A DNA stretch of 64,000 bases from Halomonas cupida (GTDB lineage: Bacteria > Pseudomonadota > Gammaproteobacteria > Pseudomonadales > Halomonadaceae), in contig NZ_FRCA01000017.1 in NCBI RefSeq assembly GCF_900142755.1, forward strand, positions 1,595-65,594, given 5' to 3'. Both the position numbers and the translations under genes were made by a program. The notes under the pieces were generated by a model. It had not been told where the DNA came from. It searched no databases and worked only from the letters and a program-made list of their open reading frames with translations. This document shows positions 32,929 to 42,404 of the stretch, piece after piece (positions within the stretch are counted from its first letter, which is position 1; every line of letters starts with the position of its first letter).

Positions 32929-34365
32929 CTAGCGCTTCTTGCGATTGGCCATGTGGATAGCATGCCCTTCCACCGCCAGAGCGGCTTCGTGGACAGCTTC
33001 CGACATGGTCGGGTGCGCGTAGCAGGTCAGCGCCAGATCCTCGGCGCTGGAGCCGAACTCCAGGGCGATCACACCCTGAGCGATCATCTCACCGGCATGC
33101 TGACCAACAATGTGCATGCCCAGCACACGATCGGTTTCCGCATCGGCGATGACCTTGGCCTGACCTTCGGTAGCATTGTTGGCCATGGCACGGCCACTGG
33201 CGGCAAACGGGAAGCTACCGGTCTTGACCTTGATACCGGCCGCCTTGGCGTCCTGCTCGGTCATACCGACCCATGCCACTTCCGGGAAGGTGTAGATGAC
33301 ACTGGGGATGGCGTCGTAGTTCATCTGCGCCTTGTGACCGGCGATGATGTCAGCCACCATCATCCCTTCCTCGGATGCCTTGTGGGCCAGCATCGGGCCA
33401 CGTACACAGTCGCCGATGGCGTAGACGCCCGGCACGCTGGTACGGCACTGATCGTCGACGTGGATGAATCCACGCTGGTCCAGTTCGATGCCCAGACCAT
33501 CGGCAACCACACCCTTGGTGTAGGGGCGACGACCGACACAGACAATCAGCTTGTCGAAGGTAATTTCCTTCTCGCCTTCGCTGTCCTCGTACTTGACGAC
33601 GACTTCCTTGCCCTTGACCTCGGAACCGGTCACGCGGGCATTCAGCTTGATATCCAGCCCCTGCTTCTTGAGCAGCTTCTGGGTCTCCTTGGCAATGGCG
33701 GTATCGACCATCGGCAGGAAGCTGTCCAGTGCTTCAAGAACCGTCACTTCACTGCCCAGACGATTCCACACGCTACCCAGCTCGAGGCCGATGACACCGG
33801 CACCGATCACGCCAAGACGCTTGGGCGTTTCCTGGAACTCCAACGCACCAGTGGAGTCGACGATGAGATCGTCAGTCAGCGGCGTCGGCGGAATCTCGAC
33901 CGGCACGGAGCCTGCCGCAATCACGATATTGGAGGCTTCGTAGGTGGACGCCTTGCCGTCGAGGTCAGTCACCTCGACCTTGTCCTTCGCCGTGACCTTG
34001 GCAGTGCCTTCGATCGCGGTGACCCCATTGGCCTTGAACAGCCCGGCAATACCACCGGTCAGATTCTTCACGATCTTGTCCTTGCGGGCGATCATCTTCT
34101 TGACGTCCATCTGGACGTCGCCCGCCTGGATCCCCATGTCATCGAAGTCATGCTTGGCTTCGACGAACTTGTGAGAAGCCTCGAGCAGAGCCTTGGACGG
34201 AATACAGCCCACATTGAGGCAAGTACCGCCGTGAGCGACCTTGCCGTCCTTGCCGATCCACTTCTCGACACAGGCCGTCTTCAGCCCCATCTGGGCTGCA
34301 CGGATGGCGGCAACGTAGCCACCGGGGCCCGCACCAATGACGATCACATCAAACTTGTCGGCCAT
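32929..34365 (-). CDS. lpd: Dihydrolipoyl dehydrogenase (E3)
   Basis: This 478-residue flavoprotein reoxidises the lipoyl arms of the 2-oxoglutarate dehydrogenase complex. It shows FAD motif GAGPGGYVAAIRAAQ, redox-active cysteines Cys49 and Cys54 in GGTCLNVGCIPSK, NAD motif VIGAGVIGLELGSV, and the C-terminal dimer region with catalytic His-Glu in CYAHPTMSEAVHEA. AGGAG is five bases before the ATG. Placement between sucB and sucC is the Pseudomonas arrangement (LpdG) rather than that of E. coli, where lpd sits with aceEF. The same E3 may also serve other complexes. Confidence 0.97.
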   Translation of the reverse strand: MADKFDVIVIGAGPGGYVAAIRAAQMGLKTACVEKWIGKDGKVAHGGTCLNVGCIPSKALLEASHKFVEAKHDFDDMGIQAGDVQMDVKKMIARKDKIVKNLTGGIAGLFKANGVTAIEGTAKVTAKDKVEVTDLDGKASTYEASNIVIAAGSVPVEIPPTPLTDDLIVDSTGALEFQETPKRLGVIGAGVIGLELGSVWNRLGSEVTVLEALDSFLPMVDTAIAKETQKLLKKQGLDIKLNARVTGSEVKGKEVVVKYEDSEGEKEITFDKLIVCVGRRPYTKGVVADGLGIELDQRGFIHVDDQCRTSVPGVYAIGDCVRGPMLAHKASEEGMMVADIIAGHKAQMNYDAIPSVIYTFPEVAWVGMTEQDAKAAGIKVKTGSFPFAASGRAMANNATEGQAKVIADAETDRVLGMHIVGQHAGEMIAQGVIALEFGSSAEDLALTCYAHPTMSEAVHEAALAVEGHAIHMANRKKR

Positions 34366-34372
34366 GTTGGCT

Positions 34373-34431
34373 CCTGTTCTTTCACTGTTGCAGACAGTCT
34401 GCAGCCTGTTGTTTCACTGTTGCAGACAGTC
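34373..34431. repeat. 27-bp direct repeat in the sucB-lpd gap
   Basis: Two 27-bp copies at 34373-34399 and 34405-34431 differ at one base and recur with a 32-base period. Each includes TTTCACTGTTGCAGACAGTC, in which ACTGT and ACAGT can form a small hairpin around TGCAG. They fill most of the space between sucB and lpd. Confidence 0.9.
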
Positions 34432-34458
34432 CCTGTCGGTGCCGGTGCAACGAAAACG

Positions 34459-36009
34459 TTAGATTTCCAGCAGCAGGCGAGCCGGATCCTCGAGCAGTTC
34501 CTTGAGCGTTACCAGGAATTGCACTGCGTCCTTGCCATCGATCATGCGGTGGTCGTAGGACAGCGCCAGATACATCATCGGACGGATCTCGACCTTGCCG
34601 TTCACCGCCATCGGACGTTCCTGGATCTTGTGCATGCCGAGGATCGCGGTCTGCGGCGGATTCAGGATCGGCGTAGACATCAGTGACCCGAAGATCCCGC
34701 CGTTGGTGATGGTGAAAGTGCCGCCCTGCATCTCGTCGATGCCGAGCTTGCCGTCACGAGCACGCTTGCCGAAATCGACAATGCCCTTCTCGACGTCAGC
34801 AATCTTCATGCTGTCGGTATCGCGCAGTACCGGCACCACCAGACCACGCTCGGTGGATACCGCCACACCGATGTCCTGGTAGCCGTGATAGACGATATCG
34901 GTACCGTCAATGGACGCGTTCACATCGGGGTAGCGCTTGAGTGCCTCGGATGCCGCCTTGACGAAGAAGCCCATGAAGCCGAGCTTGACGTCGTGTGCCT
35001 TGAGGAAGGTGTCCTTGTACTGGGCACGCAGCTCCATCACTGCCCCCATGTCGACCTCGTTGTAGGTGGTCAACATGGCCGCGGTCTGCTGGGCCTGTAC
35101 CAGACGCTTGGCGATGGTCTGACGCAAACGACTCATCGGCACGCGCTTCTCGGGACGTTCACCCTCGACAGCCGGTGCGGCAGCGGCGCTGGCCTTGGCT
35201 GCCGGCGCTGCACTCTTCTTCGCGCTACCTTCCTTGACCGCCTTGAGCACGTCTTCCTTGAGCACGCGACCGTCCTTGCCTGTGCCCTTGATGGCGGATA
35301 CATCGAGGTCGTGTTCGGCAATCAGCTTGCGAGCAGCAGGAGCGACGATCTTGCCGCCAACTTCCTGGTCGCTGTCACCATCGTCGGCGCTGGCCTTGGG
35401 CGGCTCCTGATCAGCAGTATCGGCGGCACCACCGCCGGCACCCGCCTGGAACACAGCCAGTTGCGCCTCGGACTCGACCTGAGAGCCCTCCTCCGCCTTG
35501 ATCTCGACCAGCGCGCCATCTGCCGGTGCGACAACCTCGAGAACCACCTTGTCGGTCTCGATGTCGACCAGTACTTCGTCACGCTTGACGGCTTCGCCCA
35601 CCTTCTTGTGCCAGGTGGCCACAGTGCCTTCCTGGATCGACTCGGGGAAGGTCGGTGCCTTGACATCAACCTTCTCACCGCCGCCCTGAGCGGCCTTCTT
35701 GTCGTCACCGGAAGCCGCAGCAGGCTTGTCTTCTGCTGCAGGCTTGTCCTCGGACTTCGCTGCTGCACCACCGCCTTCACCGATGCGCCCCAGAATCTGC
35801 TCGGACTCCACGGTATCGCCTTCTTCCACCAGCGTTTCGGCCAGGGTGCCTGACTCGGCGGCCAGTACTTCGAGCACCACCTTGTCGGTTTCGATCTCGA
35901 CAATCAGCTCATCACGCTCGACGCTATCACCCGGCTTCTTGTGCCAGGCGGCCACAGTGCCTTCGGCAACGGATTCCGGAAAGGTTGGTGCCTTGATCTC
36001 GGTAGCCAT
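34459..36009 (-). CDS. sucB: Dihydrolipoyllysine-residue succinyltransferase (E2o) with two lipoyl domains
   Basis: This 516-residue core of the 2-oxoglutarate dehydrogenase complex has two lipoyl domains: residues 2 to 77 with lipoyl Lys43 and about 113 to 190 with lipoyl Lys154, both in ETDKVVLEV. They are joined by Ala/Lys/Asp-rich linkers. A peripheral subunit-binding domain follows (APAARKLIAEHDLD), then the catalytic domain ending with the active-site SYDHRMIDGKDAV. E. coli SucB has a single lipoyl domain and about 405 residues, so this is a duplicated form. AGGAA precedes the ATG. Confidence 0.96.
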   Translation of the reverse strand: MATEIKAPTFPESVAEGTVAAWHKKPGDSVERDELIVEIETDKVVLEVLAAESGTLAETLVEEGDTVESEQILGRIGEGGGAAAKSEDKPAAEDKPAAASGDDKKAAQGGGEKVDVKAPTFPESIQEGTVATWHKKVGEAVKRDEVLVDIETDKVVLEVVAPADGALVEIKAEEGSQVESEAQLAVFQAGAGGGAADTADQEPPKASADDGDSDQEVGGKIVAPAARKLIAEHDLDVSAIKGTGKDGRVLKEDVLKAVKEGSAKKSAAPAAKASAAAAPAVEGERPEKRVPMSRLRQTIAKRLVQAQQTAAMLTTYNEVDMGAVMELRAQYKDTFLKAHDVKLGFMGFFVKAASEALKRYPDVNASIDGTDIVYHGYQDIGVAVSTERGLVVPVLRDTDSMKIADVEKGIVDFGKRARDGKLGIDEMQGGTFTITNGGIFGSLMSTPILNPPQTAILGMHKIQERPMAVNGKVEIRPMMYLALSYDHRMIDGKDAVQFLVTLKELLEDPARLLLEI

Positions 36010-36051
36010 GTTATTTCCTTGGTTTCTCTTCTCTCGTCCCGGGTCGTTGCC

Positions 36052-38886
36052 TTACAGGTTGAAGGCGTCTTCGACCAACTGGCGCTGCTGTTCGGTGTGA
36101 ACGGACATATAGCCGGCGGCGGGTGCCGCGGAGGCCGGGCGACCGGCAAACTTCAGCTGCATGCCATAACCACTCTGGAGCATGTCCGCCACGCTACGCA
36201 GGTTATGCTGCATAGAGTACCAGGCGCCCTGGTTGAGCGGCTCTTCCTGACACCACACGATATCCGTGGCGTTGGTGTAGTCCTTGATGGCTTCGAACAG
36301 CTCCTCCTTCGGGAAGGGGTAGAGTTGCTCGACGCGTACAATGGCCACGTCGTCACGCAGGTTTTCTTCACGCCAGTTGGCGAGATCGTAGTAGACCTTG
36401 CCCGAGCACATGATAACGCGCTCGACCTTGCTGGCATCGCGCTTGCCCTGATCCGACAGAACCATCTGGAAGCTGCCTTGCGCCAGATCCTCAAGGCTGG
36501 ATACCGCTTCCTTGTGGCGCAGCAGGCTCTTCGGCGACATCACCACCAGCGGCTTGCGCAACGGGCGGATGACCTGGCGACGCAGCAGGTGGAAGATCTG
36601 CGCCGGAGTTGTCGGTACACACACCTGCATATTGTGCTCGGCGCACAGCTGCAGGAAACGCTCGAGACGTGCCGAGGAGTGTTCCGGCCCCTGCCCTTCG
36701 AAGCCATGAGGCAGCAGCATGGTCAGGCCACACAGACGGCCCCACTTGGTCTCGCCGGAGGAGATGAACTGATCGACCACCACCTGAGCGCCGTTGAAGA
36801 AGTCGCCGAACTGGGCCTCCCAGATCACCAGCGCATTGGGCATGGTGGTCGAGTAGCCATATTCGAAGGCAAGCACGGCTTCTTCCGAGAGGAAGGAGTC
36901 ATGGATGGTGAATGCCGGCTGACCATCGGACATGTGCTGCAACGGCACATGCACCGAGCCATCCTTCTGGTTGTGGATGACGGCATGACGGTGGGAGAAG
37001 GTACCCCGTCCCACATCCTGACCGGTCAGACGAATCGGATGTCCCTCGTCGATCAGAGTGGCGTAGGCCAACGTCTCGGCAAAGCCCCAGTTGAGCGCCA
37101 GACCACCGCCCTGCATCTTGCGGCGATCTTCATAGATCTTGGCCACCTGACGCTGGACAGTGACACCATCGGGCACTTCGCACATCTTCGCCGCCAACTG
37201 CTGCAGGCGCTTCATATCGACGGTGGTATCGGCATGGCCGGTCCACTCGTGGCCGAGATAGGGCTTCCAGTCGACGAACAGCGACGTGTTGGGCTCCTGC
37301 ACCAGCGCATTGGCGACGTGGTTGCCGGCCATCAGGTCATCGCGATACTTCTCGACCAGTGCCTTGTCGGCTTCCTCGGTGATCACCCCTTCCTTGATCA
37401 AGCGCTGAGCATACAACGCACGCGATGAAGGATGGCTCTTGATCTTCTTGTACATCAACGGCTGGGTGCCGGAAGGCTCATCCGCTTCGTTGTGGCCACG
37501 ACGACGGTAGCAGACCAGATCGATGACCACGTCCTTCTTGAACTGCTGACGATAGTCGAGTGCCACCTGGGTGACATGCAACACCGCGTCCGGGTCATCG
37601 CCGTTGACGTGCAGGATCGGTGCCTGAACCATCTTGGCGATGTCCGTGCAGTACTCGGTGGAACGAGCATCCAGCGGGTGCGAGGTAGTGAAGCCGACCT
37701 GGTTGTTGATGACGATATGTACCGTGCCACCCGTCTTGTAGGCACGAGTCTGGGACATCTGGAATGTCTCCATGACCACGCCCTGACCGGCGAAGGCCGC
37801 ATCGCCATGCACATTGATCGGCAACACCTTGCCACCTTCGTCATCGTTGCGACGATCCTGGCGGGCACGCACCGACCCCTCAACCACCGGCGCCACGATT
37901 TCGAGGTGCGAGGGGTTGAAGGACATCGCCAGGTGAACCTCGCCGCCCGGCGTCATGACATTGGAACTGAAGCCCTGGTGATACTTGACGTCACCGGAGC
38001 CTCGTTCGATCAGCTTCTTGCCATCGAACTCATCGATCAATTCCGAAGGGTTCTTGCCAAGGATATTGACCAGCACGTTAAGGCGGCCACGGTGGGCCAT
38101 ACCGATAACCACTTCCTTGGTGCCATAGCCGCCGGCCCGCTGGATCAACTCATCCATCATCGGAATGAAGGACTCACCACCCTCGAGACCGAAGCGCTTG
38201 GTCCCGGGATAGCGGGAGGCCAGATAGGACTCGAGGCCTTCAGCGGCGGTGACACGCTCCAGAACGTGCTTGCGCATGTCCTCGGTGAACGGTGGTTTCG
38301 AGCGAACGGCCTCGAAACGCTGCTGCAGCCAACGCTTTTCCTCGGTATCGACGATGTGCATGAATTCGCAGCCAATGGAGCGACAGTAGGTCTGCTCCAG
38401 GGCATCGACGATGACACGCAACGGTGCTTCGTCCTCACCGAGGAAGAAGGAGCCGGTCTGGAAGCTGGTGTCCAGGTCCGACTTCGACAGCTGATGGAAG
38501 GACAGATCGAGATCCGGCACCGGCTTGGGATCGCGCAAACCAAGCGGATCGATATTCGCCTTCTGATGACCACGGAAACGATAGGCGTTGATCAGCTGCA
38601 GAACCTTGACCTGCTTGCGGTTCTCCTCACTGTCACCTGTCGTTGCAGCAATGGCGGTACGACGCTGCTTGCCAAGCTGGTAGAACTGGTCACGAATCGG
38701 CGTAAGGGGGGAGTCCTGGGACGGCGAGCCGTCGGGGCTGGGTAGTTGGTCGAAATACTCGCGCCATTCATCGGGAACGGCGGCGGGGTCGTCGAGGTAC
38801 TGCTCGTAGAGCGCTTCCACGTAATGGACATTGCTGCCGGTTACGTGAGAGGAGCGCCACATCAACTCCATTATGCCTTGTTGCAT
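36052..38886 (-). CDS. sucA: 2-oxoglutarate dehydrogenase E1 component
   Basis: This 944-residue thiamine-diphosphate enzyme decarboxylates 2-oxoglutarate and transfers succinyl to SucB. The N-terminal E2-binding segment includes NVHYVEALYEQYLDDP. The ThDP/Mg region is present as INVHGDAAFAGQGVVMET, with the later transketolase-like half GEGPEHSS-type sequence (GQGPEHSSARLERFL). Length is close to E. coli SucA (933). The start at 38886 (MQQGIMELMW) is chosen over a 15-codon longer frame. It begins a unit sucA-sucB-lpd-sucC-sucD, separated from sdhB by a terminator-like hairpin and probably with its own promoter in 38887-39080. Confidence 0.96.
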   Translation of the reverse strand: MQQGIMELMWRSSHVTGSNVHYVEALYEQYLDDPAAVPDEWREYFDQLPSPDGSPSQDSPLTPIRDQFYQLGKQRRTAIAATTGDSEENRKQVKVLQLINAYRFRGHQKANIDPLGLRDPKPVPDLDLSFHQLSKSDLDTSFQTGSFFLGEDEAPLRVIVDALEQTYCRSIGCEFMHIVDTEEKRWLQQRFEAVRSKPPFTEDMRKHVLERVTAAEGLESYLASRYPGTKRFGLEGGESFIPMMDELIQRAGGYGTKEVVIGMAHRGRLNVLVNILGKNPSELIDEFDGKKLIERGSGDVKYHQGFSSNVMTPGGEVHLAMSFNPSHLEIVAPVVEGSVRARQDRRNDDEGGKVLPINVHGDAAFAGQGVVMETFQMSQTRAYKTGGTVHIVINNQVGFTTSHPLDARSTEYCTDIAKMVQAPILHVNGDDPDAVLHVTQVALDYRQQFKKDVVIDLVCYRRRGHNEADEPSGTQPLMYKKIKSHPSSRALYAQRLIKEGVITEEADKALVEKYRDDLMAGNHVANALVQEPNTSLFVDWKPYLGHEWTGHADTTVDMKRLQQLAAKMCEVPDGVTVQRQVAKIYEDRRKMQGGGLALNWGFAETLAYATLIDEGHPIRLTGQDVGRGTFSHRHAVIHNQKDGSVHVPLQHMSDGQPAFTIHDSFLSEEAVLAFEYGYSTTMPNALVIWEAQFGDFFNGAQVVVDQFISSGETKWGRLCGLTMLLPHGFEGQGPEHSSARLERFLQLCAEHNMQVCVPTTPAQIFHLLRRQVIRPLRKPLVVMSPKSLLRHKEAVSSLEDLAQGSFQMVLSDQGKRDASKVERVIMCSGKVYYDLANWREENLRDDVAIVRVEQLYPFPKEELFEAIKDYTNATDIVWCQEEPLNQGAWYSMQHNLRSVADMLQSGYGMQLKFAGRPASAAPAAGYMSVHTEQQRQLVEDAFNL

Positions 38887-39082
38887 CTCTCGGTCACCCT
38901 GCACTGATGGGGTGGTATGGGCTCGACGCATGTCTTGCCTTGGGTGCGGCGCTGGGACCCGGGCGTCCTTGCGAGGCGTCCGATCCTTCGTCTACCCGTG
39001 GCACTGACTCTTGTCGAGCGCCCTGTCGTTGTGCCGCTAACGTACTTGCGCTAGCCATGATTGGACCTGCTCCATGCTCAAA

Positions 39083-39105
39083 AGCCGGTGCGCAGTGCAC
39101 CGGCT
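39083..39105 (-). terminator. Terminator-like hairpin after sdhB
   Basis: AGCCGGTGC and GCACCGGCT form a perfect 9-bp stem around five bases. On the minus strand it is followed by TTTTG, about 80 bases after the sdhB stop. It probably reduces read-through from sdhCDAB into sucA. Confidence 0.6.
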
Positions 39106-39186
39106 CCTGAAGCATGATCCGATCCAGGACGCGACTTTATGCCGCGCTCTGATCCGGACATATGATAACAAGCCCGGCGCTGCTAT

Positions 39187-39897
39187 TTAAGTGGCATTCG
39201 CCAGCAACATCTCACGAATCTTGCCGATAGCGCGAGTCGGGTTAAGCCCTTTCGGGCAAACAGCGACACAGTTCATGATGCCGCGGCAACGGAACACCGA
39301 GAACGGGTCCTCCAGGTCGGAAAGACGCTCGCGTGTCGCCGTGTCCCGAGAGTCCGCCAGGAAACGGTAGGACTGCAGGAGTCCGGCCGGGCCGACAAAC
39401 TTGTCCGGGTTCCACCAGAACGACGGGCAGGACGTGGAGCAGCAGGCACAGAGAATACACTCATAGAGCCCATCAAGCTTGTCACGCTCTTCCGGCGACT
39501 GCAGACGCTCGATGGCCGGAGCCGGAGTATCATTCTGCAAGTATGGCTGAATGCGCTCGTACTGCTTGTAGAACAACGCCATATCGACCACCAGGTCACG
39601 GATGACCGGCAGACCAGGCAGCGGGCGCAGCACCACCTTGTTGTTCTTGACTACATGCGACAACGGCGTGATACAGGCCAGACCGTTCCGGCCGTTCATG
39701 TTCATGCCATCGGAGCCGCAGACACCTTCACGGCAGCTGCGACGATAGGCGACGGTAGCATCCTGCTCCTTGAGCATCTCGAGCAGGTTCAGCACCATGA
39801 TGTCGCGGCCCTGAGTGTCGACCTCAAACTCCTGCATATAAGGAGCGGAGTCGGTCTCGGGATTGTAGCGATACAGGGATACCTGAAGCTTGGACAT
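39187..39897 (-). CDS. sdhB: Succinate dehydrogenase iron-sulfur subunit
   Basis: This 236-residue electron-transfer subunit of complex II has a plant-type ferredoxin domain with [2Fe-2S] ligands in CREGVCGSDGMNMNG and LAC. The C-terminal domain has CILCACCSTSC and CRGIMNCVAVCPKGLNP for the [4Fe-4S] and [3Fe-4S] clusters. Length matches E. coli SdhB (238). It is the last gene of sdhCDAB and follows sdhA by 12 bases. Confidence 0.98.
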   Translation of the reverse strand: MSKLQVSLYRYNPETDSAPYMQEFEVDTQGRDIMVLNLLEMLKEQDATVAYRRSCREGVCGSDGMNMNGRNGLACITPLSHVVKNNKVVLRPLPGLPVIRDLVVDMALFYKQYERIQPYLQNDTPAPAIERLQSPEERDKLDGLYECILCACCSTSCPSFWWNPDKFVGPAGLLQSYRFLADSRDTATRERLSDLEDPFSVFRCRGIMNCVAVCPKGLNPTRAIGKIREMLLANAT

Positions 39898-39909
39898 GTG
39901 ACTCCCCCC

Positions 39910-41682
39910 TTAGTATGTACGGACTTTCGGCTCGAACTTGTCGACGGTCTTGGGCGCGAAATTGACATCACGCTGACCGACACGCTTTTCACTCGGGAAG
40001 TACATCGAGTGCTTGAGCCAGTTGACATCGTCACGATCCGGGTAGTCGTAGCGCGAGTGAGCCCCACGGCTTTCCTTGCGCTCCAGGGCAGCAATGGCTG
40101 TCGCCTCTGCCACTTCCATCAGGTTGTCCAGCTCCAGCGCTTCGATACGTGCGGTGTTGAAGGCCGCCGACTTGTCCTCGAGGTGTGCATTGGCGACACG
40201 CTCACGCAGCTCAGCCAACTTCTGCACACCTTCAACCATGTTCTTCTCTTCACGGAAGACACCAAAGGCCGTCTGCATGATGTTCTGCAGCTCGCGCTTG
40301 AGCTCCGGCACACTCTCGCCGCCTTCGGATTCGTTCCAGCGGTTGATGCGCTTCATGGCAGACTCGATGTCGGACTCGCTGGCGTCGAGGTAATCGACCC
40401 CCTCATTGAGCGCGCTCTCGATGAACATGCCTGCCGCACGGCCGAAGACCACCAGGTCGAGCAGCGAGTTGCCGCCCAGACGGTTGGCACCGTGGACAGA
40501 CACACAGGCAGCCTCGCCACAGGCATAGAGACCGTTGACGATGTGGTCCTTGCCCTCGGCATCCTGAGCGATGGCCTGGCCGTGGATGTTGGTGGCAATC
40601 CCGCCCATCATGTAGTGACAGGTCGGCACCACCGGGATCGGCTCGCGGGCCGGGTCCACGTGGGCAAAGGTCTTGGACAGTTCAACGATACCCGGCAGAC
40701 GCTTGCCGAGGACTTCCTCGCCGAGATGATCGAGCTTGAGGAGCACATGGTCGCCGTTCTCACCACAACCGCGACCTTCAAGGATCTCCATGACCATGGA
40801 GCGAGCCACCACATCACGACCCGCGAGGTCCTTGGCATTCGGCGCGTAACGCTCCATGAAGCGCTCGCCGTCCTTGTTGATCAGGTAACCACCCTCGCCG
40901 CGGCAGCCTTCTGTCACCAACACGCCGGCACCGTAGATACCGGTCGGGTGGAACTGCCACATTTCCATGTCCTGCATCGGCACGCCAGCACGCAGACCCA
41001 TACCGATACCATCGCCGGTATTGATCAGGGCATTGGTGGTGGACGCATAGATACGACCGGAACCACCAGTGGCCAGCACCGTGGCCTTGGATTTCACGTG
41101 AACAACTTCACCGGTCTCGATGTCCATGGCGATGCAGCCGACCACGTCACCGTTGGCATTCTTCACCAGGTCAACGGCATACCACTCGTTGAGGAAGGTG
41201 GTGTTGTTCTTCAGGTTGTTCTGGTAAAGGGTATGCAGCAGCGCATGACCGGTACGGTCTGCCGCCGCACAGGTCCTGGCCGCCTGGCCGCCTTCACCGA
41301 AATTCTTGGACTGGCCACCGAAAGGCCGCTGGTAGATACGACCGTTGTCGAAGCGCGAAAACGGCAGGCCCATGTGCTCAAGTTCGAACACCGCCTTCGG
41401 ACCTTCCGAACACATGTACTCGGCAGCATCCTGGTCGGCGATGTAATCGCCGCCCTTGACGGTGTCATACATGTGCCAGCGCCAGTCATCATTGGGGTCG
41501 GCCGAGGCAATGGCACAGGTGATACCGCCCTGAGCGGAAACAGTGTGTGAGCGAGTCGGGAAGACCTTGGACAGCACGGCGGTCTTCTTGCCGGACTTGG
41601 CCAGCTCCAGCGCAGCACGCATGCCGGCTCCACCACCACCAATGATGATCGCATCAAAGGTCAAAGTACGCATATTAGACAT
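39910..41682 (-). CDS. sdhA: Succinate dehydrogenase flavoprotein subunit
   Basis: This 590-residue catalytic subunit oxidises succinate to fumarate. It shows FAD-binding IIGGGGAGMRAALELA, the covalent-flavin histidine region PTRSHTVSAQGG, and active-site HPTGIYGAG and REPIPVVPTCHYMMGG. GGGAG lies eight bases before the start; MRTLTF at 41673 is an alternative start. It lies three bases after sdhD. The C-terminal NFAPKTVDKFEPKVRTY is typical. Confidence 0.98.
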   Translation of the reverse strand: MSNMRTLTFDAIIIGGGGAGMRAALELAKSGKKTAVLSKVFPTRSHTVSAQGGITCAIASADPNDDWRWHMYDTVKGGDYIADQDAAEYMCSEGPKAVFELEHMGLPFSRFDNGRIYQRPFGGQSKNFGEGGQAARTCAAADRTGHALLHTLYQNNLKNNTTFLNEWYAVDLVKNANGDVVGCIAMDIETGEVVHVKSKATVLATGGSGRIYASTTNALINTGDGIGMGLRAGVPMQDMEMWQFHPTGIYGAGVLVTEGCRGEGGYLINKDGERFMERYAPNAKDLAGRDVVARSMVMEILEGRGCGENGDHVLLKLDHLGEEVLGKRLPGIVELSKTFAHVDPAREPIPVVPTCHYMMGGIATNIHGQAIAQDAEGKDHIVNGLYACGEAACVSVHGANRLGGNSLLDLVVFGRAAGMFIESALNEGVDYLDASESDIESAMKRINRWNESEGGESVPELKRELQNIMQTAFGVFREEKNMVEGVQKLAELRERVANAHLEDKSAAFNTARIEALELDNLMEVAEATAIAALERKESRGAHSRYDYPDRDDVNWLKHSMYFPSEKRVGQRDVNFAPKTVDKFEPKVRTY

Positions 41683-41685
41683 AAA

Positions 41686-42033
41686 TCAGGCTCCCCACAG
41701 CACTTGGATGCCCCAGACCAGGAACACGAAGATGGCAAAGATGATGGCGAATTGAGCAGAGACGCGAATCGCCGTTGGCTTGATGTAGTCGGTGGTTACC
41801 GTCCACAGGCCAATCCATGCGTGCGCCGCAAGAGATACGAACGCCAGAAGGGAGAAGATGCGCATCCAGGTCTGTTGGAAGAGCCCGCTCCAGGTGGCAT
41901 AGTCGAGCTGCGGGTGCAGCAGCAGATACACCACCAGGAATACCGTATAAACTGCCATGACAAGGGCACTGGCACGCTGAATGATCCAGTCGGACAGGCC
42001 GCTACGGCTGAAACTCGTGATATTGGTTACCAT
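41686..42033 (-). CDS. sdhD: Succinate dehydrogenase membrane anchor subunit
   Basis: This 115-residue protein has three transmembrane helices that, with SdhC, bind heme b and ubiquinone. The second helix contains AHAWIGLWTVTTDYIKP, with the histidine and the tyrosine/aspartate positions of SdhD (heme ligand region and quinone-site Tyr). It overlaps the end of sdhC by seven bases and precedes sdhA by two bases. Confidence 0.95.
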   Translation of the reverse strand: MVTNITSFSRSGLSDWIIQRASALVMAVYTVFLVVYLLLHPQLDYATWSGLFQQTWMRIFSLLAFVSLAAHAWIGLWTVTTDYIKPTAIRVSAQFAIIFAIFVFLVWGIQVLWGA

Positions 42034-42404
42034 ACCCAGACTCCCGCCAGAACGATCAGTACAGCGCTTGCCACGATAGTGATCTGCGCCTTCTTTACGC
42101 CACCTTCAAGCGACACGCCGATATTGGCGTCCATGATGAAGTGCTTGCAGCCGGCCACAAAGTGGAATGCCAGAGCGGACAGCAGGCCCCAGGCAACCAG
42201 TTTGGCGAGAAAATTATGGGCCAGCGCGTTGCGCACCGCTTCAAACCCCTCGGGGGATGACAGCGACGCGTCCAGCGCCCAGAACCCAAAGATCAGGCCG
42301 ACAAAGAGGATGACGCCGGTAATACGGTGCGTGATCGACGTCAGGGCGGGAAGGGGGAAATGGATCGTGGATAGATCCAGGTTTACGGGTCGTTTGCTAT
42401 TCAC
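42027..42404 (-). CDS. sdhC: Succinate dehydrogenase cytochrome b556 subunit
   Basis: This 125-residue protein has three membrane helices. The N-terminus RPVNLDLSTIHFPLPALTSITHRITG is broken here as RPVNLDLSTIHFPLPA then SITHRITGV, the family signature. The heme-ligand histidine is in the second helix (ALAFHFVAGCKHFIMD). The start codon is GTG at 42404. It is the first gene of sdhCDAB and is divergent from gltA. Confidence 0.95.
   Translation of the reverse strand: MNSKRPVNLDLSTIHFPLPALTSITHRITGVILFVGLIFGFWALDASLSSPEGFEAVRNALAHNFLAKLVAWGLLSALAFHFVAGCKHFIMDANIGVSLEGGVKKAQITIVASAVLIVLAGVWVW

Noticed and set aside
31909..34686. A 925-codon open frame on the plus strand opposite sucC and lpd
   Set aside because: It is the antisense shadow of well-conserved sucC and lpd genes in GC-rich DNA, with no protein-like features of its own.
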